From positions 992,001-1,056,000 of the forward strand of contig JACTVC010000002.1 of NCBI GenBank assembly GCA_018417955.1: DNA of 64,000 nt, read 5' to 3'. Below the pieces are notes generated by a model, which saw only the letters and a program-made list of their open reading frames with translations, searched no databases and had not been told where the DNA came from. The stretch is from Laccaria trichodermophora (lineage: Eukaryota; Basidiomycota; Agaricomycetes; Agaricales; Hydnangiaceae). Below are positions 1-10,613 of the stretch, piece by piece. The translations under genes were made by a program, and so were the position numbers. The number at the start of each line of letters is the position of its first letter. Position 1 is the stretch's first letter.

Positions 1-2068
1 AACCTGAATCCACGAGCGTTGCAGGCGTTTTCGAGAATGGTGGGAACGTGCGTGAAATCGGGTTGATTGTACAGAACCCGGCGACAACAACAATCAATAG
101 CCGGTGGAGCGCATTTGAAGTTCTTGCATTCCGCACGGAGTTTCGACTCCTTAACAAGTCCACGCTCCTCCAAGATGTACGCCATTCCCTTGAACACGCC
201 GGCGCGAGGATGACCTTCTGAGAAATACAGCGCTTGGGGAGTCCCATCAGCAAAGCGCGCATTACCCATTTTGATTTTCTCCTTGGCAGTTGTTCCGTCA
301 GGTAGGTGAACCGGATTTCCTGTATTGTCACGCTTTGTAACTTCAACCCCCCAGTTATGTCCTTCCTTTGGGATATTCTTTGGCATCCGACGAGCCGAAA
401 GCGAGCCATCCGGTCTTTTCAGATGCGTGGGCGCGTTGTCATAAATGAAAACGTGCTCATACTCAGGGTACCACTCCGTGAGTATGTCCATTGCATGGTT
501 GGCTTGGTTAACGATGTCATCTGCCGTCATATATCCATCACGGTTCTTCCCTGGCTTCATGATTATGCGAGCGCTTTGTTTCCCATCTGGCGACTGGAGC
601 CAACCAAATTTGGCTGACACAAACTCGCCAATCATCAACGACGCGCCCTCTCCTTTTGTGTATGGTTTTGCCGGGGAATCCTTGTGGTACCACCCACGCG
701 GCGTACGATCGTTTGCATAGAATATGCACTCGTCGTTGAACCAAGATATGACTGTTTTTCCATCAGGTCGAGGACCATGTTCCTTCTCATTCTCTTTGCT
801 CCAGTTTTCCATTCGAGCTTCAAGCGCTTTCCATTGTGGTAAGAAAGTGTGGTCCCGGTAATAAACGACGTCCTCGCGCTCATGACCATCTGCATATTGA
901 CCTTTCTTTGCAGTGCGGAATCGGTAACCCAGTGCATTCAGATATCGACGCGCCGTCCGTTCAGAAATCGCTTTCGTAATGCCATGTTTCTGTTTCACCT
1001 CTTCCCGAGCAAGAAAACTGACCACCTTTTTTGCCGAGACATCCTTTCCGATTTCCTGGAGATACAAATTGATGTCCAGGGATAAATCCTCATCAATGAG
1101 CATCGATTGGTTCCAATCTCCATAGGGATTAACCGGAAGAAAGGTACGATCATCCAGGAATTTCCGCACCAGCGCGGTAAGTTGACGCGCGCAATAACGA
1201 CCTCTCCCCATAGAGACAGTAGCTTGGAGGGCAGATGCACCCCATTTTCCGTATGTATGTGAGTGGGGGATTGTGTAAAAATTCAGCATGCTGACCATGC
1301 CTTGCACCTTTTTTCGAACGAAGAGATCCAGGCCGGGATCTTTGTGTCCAGCACCTGTTTTTCGTGGGGGATCAAGAATCTCTTTCAAATCTTTCAGGGC
1401 AGCCCTGGCTTGGTCTAATGTAGGGGCTTGGCGTTGCTTCCCATCTCGAATTTCTTTCATTTCTGGGAGGTCTTCATGAAACAATATGTGAGTGATTTCA
1501 AATTTTTCCAATAGCTCGAAGATCTATTTTACCTGCATCTTCACCTATTTCTTCATCCTCTACATCCAGGGAATGGGCCTCTTCCTTGTCGGCATCCTGA
1601 TCCTTTTCATCCCAGGGGTAGGTACCTGTGAAAAACTCTGACACAGGTTTCTCGATCTGGATTGATTGATATCTGGGTGCCAAAAGGTCTGCCGTATGCG
1701 GTACAGGGATCTGGCATTGAAAGGAACCAAGGAACATGTCAATGCAATCCTGTTGACTTTGACCCTGGTTCATCACAGAAGACGGCCGTAATGTGGGGTC
1801 TGACCCTGACGCATCAATGTTCTGTTTCCGTGCAGCCGACGCGTTTTCTGACGCGTTTTTTGAAGGTTTATCTGTCGTAACACCATTCTAAACAGCTTAA
1901 ATACGACAGAACACATTTAAGATGGATCTCTAGCCTCACCTTTTTACCACCTGTGAGCTTTTTTCTCTTCACCGAATTCTCATCCTTTTCCCATGGATTT
2001 GTTCTCTTTCCAGGGCCCTTCCCCATACTTGCAAGTCGTGCAACAAGTGCCTTCCGTAGTGGTGGCAT
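1..2068 (-). CDS. DDE-transposase-like protein, partial at left edge
   Basis: The minus strand reads continuously as a protein of a family that is highly repeated in Agaricomycetes and looks like a domesticated or decaying DDE transposase. Visible blocks, in order: a lysine-rich start (MGKGPGKRTNPWEKDENS), an acidic linker near 1500-1780, a helix-turn-helix-like stretch around 900-1130 (ISERTARRYLNALGYRF), then GHEREDVVYYRDHTFLPQWK at about 825-890, WFNDECIFYANDR at about 720-750 (first candidate catalytic Asp) and FIYDNAPTH near 430-450 (second Asp). The third acidic residue would lie beyond the window edge. The start is uncertain: Met at 2068 is one option, an intron near 1872-1938 is likely, and the frame shifts near 1500-1530, either through an unrecognised intron or a frameshift. 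It may therefore be a decaying copy. The family assignment comes from remembered motif layout, not a search. Confidence 0.6.
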
Positions 2069-2582
2069 GTGTGTTGAGGTTAGGACAGATAACGGAGGGC
2101 GCGCGGATGTATTGCCAATATTGACACGACGCGACGCGCCGTTTTTGGATCTACTTCTCGAGATTTTGCTTTTGCACCAAAAATTTACCCACAAATATAA
2201 ATTGACACTAATATCTACAATACGTTCTGGCCCGATTAGCTACAAACCGTGTGCTAACTAGATTAAAGAGCAATCTGTAAAAAATTGACCGTTTTGGAGG
2301 CTGTCACGCTCGGCACGTGACGTTAGCGAGGTATGGCTGTCCGCTACCTTACGCAAAGGTCAAAAAGTCTAAGATGATCAATGAACCCTCAGCATTCCGC
2401 AAAACCCTAGACACCTGTCACATAGCACCTCCGGGCAACCATGCATATCAGCTCCGAATTAGCTTGATACCAATTCTACCTATTGATTTTCTCCAGTAGG
2501 CTTCAAGGTGGAGAACAGCCTAATGTAGTATGGACGGCAACGCAAGAGACTTTCACATTGTAGCGTACATTGATTAATTTCT
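2069..2582. other. Intergenic, no supported gene
   Basis: AT-rich sequence between the DDE-like gene and the 3' end of the broken kinase. Only short reading frames occur and none has recognisable motifs. Upstream signals for the minus-strand DDE-like gene would lie in the left half. Confidence 0.4.
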
Positions 2583-3817
2583 TTACACGCAAAATCCACA
2601 AGAACATGCATTTGCGCACTTATCCTTAGACGCCTCCGTCGCTGAAACCCGCTTTTCCGGGTCCATGCGGAGACAGGCCTTGATGAAAGCTGCTGCACCT
2701 TCCACATCGTCTTTGTGCAAGACATCCGAGAGACTTGCCTCTATGGTCGAATCATTTGAGGAATCCCCGGAAGTCACGGCGTGGTAGTCCTTCATTTTTG
2801 GGTCGCTGAGCCATGAAGGCGGGATGGATTCGATTGATTCCCCAAGAACGCCGCTCAGGTGTGCAATTGTTTTGGAGGCGGTGAGCTTGGTGAAGAAAGG
2901 AGATGTGCCAGTTAACAGATAGAACGTCTGTTAGGGTTCAATGGGATTAGTAAAGAAAGGGAGGTAATTCGCGTGACTTGCCATATATACCAACATCCAG
3001 ATGTCGGTTTGAGGCGAGCAGGATGCAGTTTGCAAGAGCGTTTCAGGCGCGAAAGAGTAATCGCCCTTTTTCTCTGGTTCATAATTCGATTGTTGGGCTG
3101 CGGGGAAAAAATCAGAATATCAATCAAACGAAGAGGGAGAATGCAAACCATGTCCGAAACCATCGAGATACAGTGTCCAATCTGCAACCTTTTTTCTCTT
3201 ATCTGTCCGTTTGTGCCAATGGGGAAGGGGCTGAGAGATTACAGTGAAGTATTTCTCTATTTTCCTAATGGTCGGTGCTGGTTCCGAGTCGAGCACGGGT
3301 TGAAGATATTCAGTTTGAGTCGGCCTCCAGAAGTAAACATTTTCGGGTTTGATGGCTGGTCGTCGTCAAAGCCCAGTCAACCGATATAGATGAGAAAATC
3401 GACGCCATACCTCCATGCATGACACCAACACTATGCAAGCCCCTCAGATCATCAGCGACAGTTCGAACGATGCGCTGAACAATATGAACAGGCAGACGCT
3501 CAGAGTCGTAATTCGCGTCATGCTGGAGTGCTCGGACAGTAGTGCTCATCGGATTCGAAACAACACAGAGATGCGATCCAGCGGTAGTTTTCTCCCAGAA
3601 CTTGCCATGATACGCTGGAAGATTCAAAGTCATATCAAGGTCGTGGACGACTTTGAGAATGGGGAGTTCCACGGTCTTCGCATGTTCCGAGGCAGCAATA
3701 CAGTAGATATTCTCACAATGCATATACTCGTAATGCATAAATCTCATAATGCATGACATTTTCAGGGGACCAACTTGGTACGCGGGGATTTATGCATGGA
3801 ACGTCATATCGAATAAT

Positions 3818-4529
3818 GGGTGACTTCCCGTAACATAAATCTGTATAAACGAATAAATCTGACCCTTATCGGAGTTTGAAATGGGTGCCCTGGCTTGTGA
3901 TTTAATCAAGCGAATAAACCGTAACGCCAACTGATTAGATTTATTCACTTGACTTGAATAAACTTACTTCCCTCTCATCTGAGCTGTTTTGAGGACACAC
4001 AGGCCCATGAATGGGTGTATTATAGTTGATGCTCAATCATATCAGCCAGAAAGTAGGACACATAATGAATAAAGCCGAGAAAATGTCAACTTGAGCTGAA
4101 CATGCTGTGGTTCTGTGAGTTATGTGCTGAGAAGATTGTTTGTGGAAGGAAAAACAGCTTCGGAGAGGATATTTTGGAGCCATAGGACATTGGCACTGCT
4201 AATAAACTCCGTAATGGCTTCAAATTATAACGAGAGAGCAGACTGCCCTCAGCCGTAGGAGAGTAGAGAGGGATGAGGCAGAGCTGACTAAGCCAGGTGG
4301 GAAGAAAACGTACCCAGGAAGGAAAGGTGTCATGATGGCAGGGTTGATTCCAGCGTTTGAAATCTATTCGAGGGGTCTGTACCCTCTGAATAGATTAAGG
4401 TTTATAACTGGGTGCCAACCAGGGCCTCCATCAAAGTTGAACCCTTACAAGACTCGGCATCCCGGCAAAAGACCCTAGATCTCGTCGATTTATTTAAATC
4501 TAGCGAATTTGTGTTACGGGAAGTCACCC
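3818..4529. repeat. Internal inverted repeat pair within the transposon
   Basis: The 18-bp word GGGTGACTTCCCGTAACA at 3818-3835 recurs as its perfect reverse complement at 4512-4529. Both arms are flanked outward by ATGCAT-rich words. This suggests a second, roughly 0.8-kb fold-back unit nested in the left third of the larger element, or an internal rearrangement of its own end. Confidence 0.6.
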
Positions 4530-5432
4530 AATGCATATCATATTTTGGCATTATGCATTACCAGATCTACAGATTTACCGGGTATTTACCTGTTCACCTC
4601 ATTGTACCTGAGTTTTTCAGGACCAAAGTCTACCCTGATATACCCTGTGTGCCATGAATACACTGCTCGAGAGGAGTATCCAATTTTGCCAACACTTTTC
4701 TATCATTCTATGCCAGCTGCTGAGGAGAAGAAGGGGAAACCTTGAGACAGGCACAAGCCCTATGCACCCTGCGGAGGGAATGGAGCTGTGTGAGCGTTTG
4801 GTGTGTCATCCACTCAGAGGCTCGCAGTGTGTCAACCATCCACTTTTGCAACAACAATTGTGCAAATTGAGGGCTCATCTTCATGTTGTTCAAGCAAAAT
4901 CAACCTGACAAACTACTCTCAACTCTTTTTTCAGTAGTAACCTCTCTCCCATGCAGTCTTTCCTCGCTACACCGCCAAATTGTAAAGATGTGGTTGACAG
5001 CCAGAAGTTGAAACGTGACCAGGGCCTGCAACCATCTGGGACGAATCTTGATGGCATATTCTCACAACATACGCATCCGGCTAATACCAGCGTGTCTCCA
5101 GGTCGATCTTGGCACTACCTGTCTGGGCAGCTGGGGACCAGCTGGCAGTCCAGCCTACATAAATTCCCTATATTTTCAATATTCCTCCCTGGTCATTTGT
5201 AGGCGTTCATGTCATTACTTAGTCCATAATACAAGGGGCAAGGAGGAGGATGTAATCAACTATATTTTCAGAAGCAAGGATTACAAAATAGGCTGGTACA
5301 AAAGTATATGGTGTACGGAAGGATGTGAGAAATAAGGCAGCTCCAATTACTACCTCTTTCATTCGAAAAACATTCCCCCATCCTACCACCCTTTGCACTG
5401 TCCGCCGGATGCGCAACCACAAATAAGGCGCG

Positions 5433-5610
5433 TCAAAGCGGAGCCTCTGGCCCGTTGAATGAGAAGGCGGATAGCGGAGGGGGGGATGGAGCATAGCGCA
5501 TTGGGACATCGTCTTTGGCTGAGGAGCCAAGCTGTTTGATGATGTTGATACGGGCGTCTAATGCGGCTGCCGCTACGTGGTGCAATGCGAAAGTAAACCT
5601 GTCTGGGAGA
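5433..5610 (-). CDS. Possible captured exon, unknown protein
   Basis: A minus-strand frame inside the transposon reads RFTFALHHVAAAALDARI, continues through NIIKQLGSSAKDDVP and a proline-rich stretch, and stops at 5433. A good splice acceptor (…tctcccag) sits at its upstream end near 5605. Composition looks protein-like, unlike the surrounding sequence. It could be a host exon carried by the element, or chance. I do not recognise the protein. Confidence 0.25.
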
Positions 5611-6584
5611 GTCAGTATTAGGCTTTTAGAGGAACTACAAAGGGGCAATGGGCGGGAACAAAAGCCCAGAACAGTGACAGGTGGCGACCATGCACAGACG
5701 CACAGGTGAGAAACAAGGACAACAGAACAACATGAGTGAGGGAGATTACATGGGGTGCAGACCACTAGGTACTAGCGGAACGCAGATGAAACAAGAAATA
5801 ATGAGGAGGGGAGCAACTGGGCGAGAGACGGTTGTGGTGGAGAAGAAGGTGAGTTTGGTTCTTGTTGAAGTTTGGATATAACCAAACATAGCGCGGAGTT
5901 TAAACGACTTGAGGAAATTTTCGAGATTCTCGCACGGGCCTTTTCACGTTGAGCTCAAGATTCCCTGTTTTTTCTACCTGTAAGAACTTGGAAGTGCTCA
6001 ATGTATCATTTTATTACCTTCTTATGAATAATTTGTATCTTAAGTACACTAATTCGTTGCCCAAAGAAAATTAGCGGTACAGGTCTTCCTGAGGAGAGTT
6101 GTAAACCTGAGGGTCAGGTGACGAGCAGCTGGCCGTAACATTTACGCCCCAAGCTCCGACACACCTGCCATCCATGCCGGGGCAACCTCCATCAGTAATC
6201 TGTCAAGCGGAGATTCAAGCCAGATACAATCAGCATTTTAAACATTTGGCGGTGTACATAAAGGACATTTCGAAGCGTGACATTTTTTGGCTGAGGTCAC
6301 AAATAGTCACATTTTGTGACATATTTCATCTTGCATAAATCTCACAATGCATAGAAAAGTCGGGGACCGGCATTATGCATTGTGAGAATATCTACTGTAG
6401 TGTAAATCTTGACGGTAAAGTATCCCTCTCCGTCCCAGACGAGCCATACGGATGATCGAGGACCATACCCAAGCTTGCGGACGACTTCGAATCTGCCACC
6501 GTTGAGTTTTTGGCGGATTGTGGCGGGGAAGTAGCCTCCGCCCTCGGAGGGAGGGAGATCGAGGGGTTCTTTAGGAAAGAACAT

Positions 6585-6880
6585 GGGTTATGATTGACGC
6601 TTCGCCTTGGGAGCGCAGTTGCTCTGGCAGCAGCAAACTTGGTCGGTGCTGTCTCCAGAGGCCAACTGAGAGTGAGTGGAAAAGGAGAGACCGTAGTCCT
6701 TGAGCTCCCCGTCAGAGTCGGCCCCAGCAGCATGGAGTAGACATGTAGAAAATACGAATACCGCAAATTGAAGCCATGGAGGCGTGATAGGGGCAAATAG
6801 TGGCAGTGCAATGTGAAGGTGTTCTTGTTGATTTTACAAAGTCATATTCACGACCTCTTGAAAGAGAGCAATAACCAAAG
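6585..6880. promoter_or_regulatory. Divergent intergenic region, kinase (-) and CLF1 (+)
   Basis: 296 bp separate the start codon of the broken kinase on the minus strand from the CLF1 start on the plus strand. No clear TATA box is visible. The region must hold the 5' leader and promoter of CLF1 and of the former kinase. Confidence 0.4.
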
Positions 6881-9744
6881 ATGCAAGACGGCCGCGCTCC
6901 ACGGTAAATTTATTGAAGTATAGCGCACTTTCAAACCACTAACAATTACTCTAGGATCAAAAATCGAGCACCCGCTGCGATCCAGGTAAGCAAGCATAGT
7001 TGAACTCGAACCTTGAGGGGGTCAAGTTTGATCGACTTTGTGTAGATCACAGCGGAGCAACTCTTGCGTGAGGTGAATTATTTTTCATCAGCATACCTGC
7101 AGAATACTCAACTCATTTCATGTAGGCCCAAGAACGACAAGAAACAGCTTTCCGCGCGCCAAAACAGCGAGTTGAGGATTTTGAAGAACTCAATGAATAC
7201 CGGGGGCGCAAACGGAGAGAGTTCGAGGAGAGGATACGAAGGACTAGAGGAAGCATGTCCGTCATTTTGACTTTATCATCATCATCCTTTTGCTGAAACG
7301 ATATCACAGAAAAGAATGGCTGCAATACGCGAACTGGGAGGTATGGACATCCTTATTCCCACACAAATTCTTTCATTACTCTACGCTAACAACCCATTAG
7401 GCCTCTCAAAATGAATTTGCCAGATCCCGGTCCATCTTCGAACGCGCACTGGACGTCGATCCACGCAGCATCCAACTCTGGCTATCCTACACCGAAATGG
7501 AGCTCAAATCCCGAAACGTCCAACACGCACGAAACTTATTCGACCGCGCCGTCACACTCCTCCCGCGCGTGGACCAACTATGGTACAAATACGTCTACCT
7601 AGAAGAATTGCTCCAGAACGTCCCAGGTGCGCGACAGGTGTTCGAGCGGTGGATGCAATGGGAGCCGGACGATAAGGCGTGGCAGGCGTATATCAAGCTG
7701 GAGGAGAGGTACCAGGAACTGGATCGGGCGAGCACGATTTACGAAAGGTGGATCGCTGTGAGGCCTGAGCCGAGGGTGTGGGTCAAGTGGGGCAAGTTTG
7801 AGGAAGATAGAGGGAGGGCGGATAAGGCGCGGGAGGTTTTTCAGACTGCGTTGGAGTTTTATGGAGATGAGGAGGAACAGGTGGAGAGGGCGCAGGCTGT
7901 TTTTAGCGCTTTTGCGAAGATGGAGACGAGGTTGAAGGAGTATGAGCGTGCGAGGGTGATTTATAAGGTGAGAGTTTTGGCTGTTGTTCTGTTTTATTTG
8001 GAGAGATGCTCATTGAGGAACGGTATAGTTTGCTCTTGCTCGTATTCCGAGATCAAAGTCTGCCGGGCTTTACGCTTCGTACACAAAGTTTGAAAAACAG
8101 CATGGGACGCGGAGTTCTCTGGAGAGCACGGTGCTCGGAAAGCGGCGAATTCAGTACGAAGAAGAGCTAGCTCATGATGGACGAAATTATGATGTCTGGT
8201 TCGATTACGCTCGACTGGAGGAAGCTGCTTGGCGAGATCTGAAGGACGAGGGATCTACACAAGAGGAGCTAGAATCGTCCTCAGCACGGGTACGCGAGGT
8301 TTATGAGAGAGCAGTGGCTCAGGTACCGCCGGGCGGTGAGAAGAGGCATTGGAGAAGGTATATTTTCTTGTGGCTGGATTATGCTCTCTTTGAAGAGATT
8401 GAAACCAAGGTATGGTTCTCAAAAGAATCTTCAAATCACGGGCTTTCATACGAGTTTGACAGGACTATACTCGTGCTCGTCAAATTTACCAAACTGCGCT
8501 CAATCTGGTTCCACATAAGCAGTTCACGTTTGCGAAGCTGTGGTTGATGTTTGCAAAGTTTGAGATTCGAAGATTGGAGTTGCCTGCTGCTAGGAAAATT
8601 CTTGGGACTGCTATTGGTTTATGTCCCAAGGAGGCCTTGTTTAAAGGCTATATTGATGTGGAAGTTGAGGTATGTTTTCTCTTTCGTTGGCTGGCGAGCT
8701 TCAAAAAGACTGACTGTATTTGTAATAGTTGCGTGAATTTGATCGTGCTCGCAAACTCTACGAGAAGTACCTCGAGGTAATTCATCTGATACATTTTCAT
8801 TGACGGTAATGTTTACCCTTTGGATAGTATGACGCTGCAAATGCCCCTGCATGGATCAAGTTTGCAGAACTCGAGGCCCAATTACAAGACTTTGCTCGAA
8901 CACGGGCCATCTTCGAACTGGGTGTCTCTCAATCGCCGTTGTCGATGCCTGAAGTTCTATGGAAGGCATACATTGATTTCGAGATTGAAGAAGGGGAACG
9001 TGCTACAGCACGATCGTTGTACGAAAGGCTCATCGCTCTCAGTGGACACGTCAAAGTGTGGATATCGTATGCTCTGTTTGAGGCGGAGCCGGTCCCCATT
9101 CCGAGAGCGGAAAGGGAAGAGGAAGAGGAGGATGAGGATGAGGAAGACGAGGAAGCGGAGAGGAAAATGGTTCCTGGTGATCCTGTTCTTGCGAGACAGG
9201 TTTTCGAGCGTGGATACAAGGATTTGAAAAGTAAAGGGCTTAAAAGCGAGGTGGGCGTATAACACTATGCTTTGAACGTTTTGCTAAACATACATATAGC
9301 GTGTTGCACTTCTGGAAGTGTGGAAGACCTTTGAGGCGAGCCATGGATCTGCAGCAGACGTTGCAAAGGTGGAGGGTATGATGCCGATCGTCAGCAAAAA
9401 GAGACATGTCGACCAGGAGACTGGACAGACAGTCGAAGGTTTGTTTCTCTCTTCCTCGAATCACGTTGGCACTGGGGTCGCTCATTCATTTTATTATTAC
9501 AGATTGGGATCTTGTGTTTGCGGACGACGAAAGGGAATCCAATCCTACCTCGTTCAAGTTCTTGCAGATGGCGCATGCTTGGAAACAGACTCAAGGAAAG
9601 GGTGGTGCTGGTGCTGGGGGAGGTGGTGGTGGCATTTTGGCGGGGTTCAAGGCTGCTACAAGTGCTGCTCCTGCTGCTGCCGCTCCACAGGATGATGATG
9701 CTCTTAGTGATGTTGCTAGTTCGCATGGGGGAGAGTCGGATTAG
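6881..9744 (+). CDS. CLF1: Pre-mRNA-splicing factor Clf1/Syf3 (crooked neck-like)
   Basis: Clf1 is a scaffold of the Prp19-associated (NineTeen) complex that helps activate the spliceosome. The protein is almost entirely HAT (half-a-TPR) repeats. Visible repeat cores include [110 protein letters not shown] and [18 protein letters not shown]. An acidic run ([15 protein letters not shown]) lies near 9115-9160 and a Gly/Ala-rich tail ends GGESD. The first coding exon is tiny (ATGCAAGACGG…, 6881-6903) and is followed by three more small exons before the long repeat exons, which is common in fungal orthologues. At least nine introns of about 50 bp interrupt it. mL59 follows only about 60 bp downstream on the same strand. 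Confidence 0.93.
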
Positions 9745-9805
9745 CTTTCCTGTAGTCAGTCGTATTGTGATGACATTTGTTTATTCCCAAGGCCTTCCCA
9801 TCTCA

Positions 9806-10613
9806 ATGTCAGCGGTAGCAGCAGCAGCTAAGCAAGCTGTGAAACGCTTCCGGTACAAAGAGTTTGAAGGAGCCTTGTCTCACGAAAAACGCTTCGGTCA
9901 ATCCCCAGAAATTACCACCCCTTCAACCGACTGGCAACCCTGGCGCGTCCCAAACCCCTTCGTCCCATGGCGTCATTCGAAAAACGGTAAATTTTACCAG
10001 CCAAAGTATTCTCTTCGCCGTCAGGTGGAACTTGTTAGAAAGGCTAGGATATCTGGGACACTGCATCTCCTTCCGCCGGGCATTAAGACGCCCAAGTATG
10101 TCGTCCCGCCGCCTGTCGAAACTCCTGCGCCTACACCCGAATTCACGGAGACGTCAGCAGGCGCGACCGGAGAATATGCAGTGGAGACGAAGATGTCGAA
10201 GAAGAAATTGCTTGTAAAGAGACTTGACAAGTTTTTTGATCGCCTGTCGGAAGCCCCATCTGACTGGTACGTTGCTCAAGGGAGGGAAAAGAGGGAGAAG
10301 GCCAGGGTGAAGAAGGTGCTAGAGAAACCTGGCGCGGAGCTTGGTACGCGGTTGTATGCGGGTAAGAAGCGTATGCTCAAGGGACATAAGTGGGAGAGGG
10401 TTAAGGCGCATAGGGAGAGGAGGCAGCATATCCTTATGCGGGATATGAAGAAGAGGGTGTATAATTATAAGAATGTGCGTTGTTCTTGCTTTTTTTCTTC
10501 TTGGTTGTTGTGTGTGTTAACTGATTAACTACTATGTGCAGTATTATAAGAGGAGGAGGCCGAACCCTCTCAAGCCTCCGCGAACTACCAAGGCACCCAA
10601 ATTACCATTTTGA
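9806..10613 (+). CDS. MRPL25: Mitochondrial large-subunit ribosomal protein mL59
   Basis: Basic protein matching the fungal mL59 (yeast Mrpl25) domain of the 54S mitochondrial ribosomal subunit. Key stretches are AVKRFRYKEFEGAL near the start, KFYQPKYSLRRQVELVRKA, LLPPGIKTPKY, LYAGKKRMLKGHKWERVK and RERRQHILMRDMKKRVYNYK. A single intron, about 10475-10541, joins YNYKN to YYKRRRPNPLKPPRTTKA, and translation stops at 10611-10613. I chose the ATG at 9806 (MSAVAAAAKQAVKRF): it opens an amphipathic, basic N-terminus suitable for mitochondrial import. The longer open frame upstream overlaps the 3' end of CLF1 out of frame. Confidence 0.85.

Larger units (their letters stand above)
3701..6397. mobile_element. 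TA-flanked Tc1/mariner-like (pogo-type ends) DNA element inside the kinase gene
   Basis: The element starts CAGTAGATATTCTCACAATG at 3701 and ends with the exact reverse complement at 6397, giving terminal inverted repeats of at least 23 bp. It is flanked on both sides by TA (3699-3700 and 6398-6399), the target duplication of the Tc1/mariner superfamily. The CAGT terminus is typical of the pogo/Fot1 branch. Subterminal DNA on both sides carries several ATGCAT-containing words. No long transposase frame is visible, so this copy looks non-autonomous or decayed. Removing the element plus one TA joins FTVKIYT to IAASEHAKT in frame. Confidence 0.85.
2583..6584 (-). pseudogene. SRPK-like Ser/Thr kinase gene split by a transposon
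   Basis: The gene runs on the minus strand and is cut in its first coding exon. The first part (6584 to 6400) starts at an ATG directly preceded by an in-frame stop. It encodes the kinase glycine loop (VVRKLGYGPRSSVWLVWD) and the beta-3 VKIYT lysine. The rest resumes at about 3698 with ASEHAKTVELPILK, then the alpha-E and catalytic-loop region (GLHSVGVMHGAIKPENV, spliced across an intron at about 3367-3412), then SFAPETLLQ and TDIWML, and the C-lobe end FIKACLRMDPEKRVSATEAS before a stop at 2583. Layout and motifs match the SR-protein-kinase-like family common in basidiomycetes. The catalytic HxD Asp appears as Ala, and the DFG position reads DGFG, so the ancestral protein may already have been a pseudokinase. 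Several short introns are inferred. The 2,697-bp insertion should abolish the full-length product unless it is spliced out. Confidence 0.75.

Noticed and set aside
4412..5335. Overlapping short frames within the 2.7-kb transposon as transposase fragments
   Set aside because: None contains DDE or helix-turn-helix motifs and none extends far. No transposase can be supported.
9512..10528. Long plus-strand frame joining the CLF1 end to mL59
   Set aside because: It runs out of frame through the last CLF1 exon before entering mL59, so the apparent fusion is an artefact. The mL59 start is better placed at 9806.
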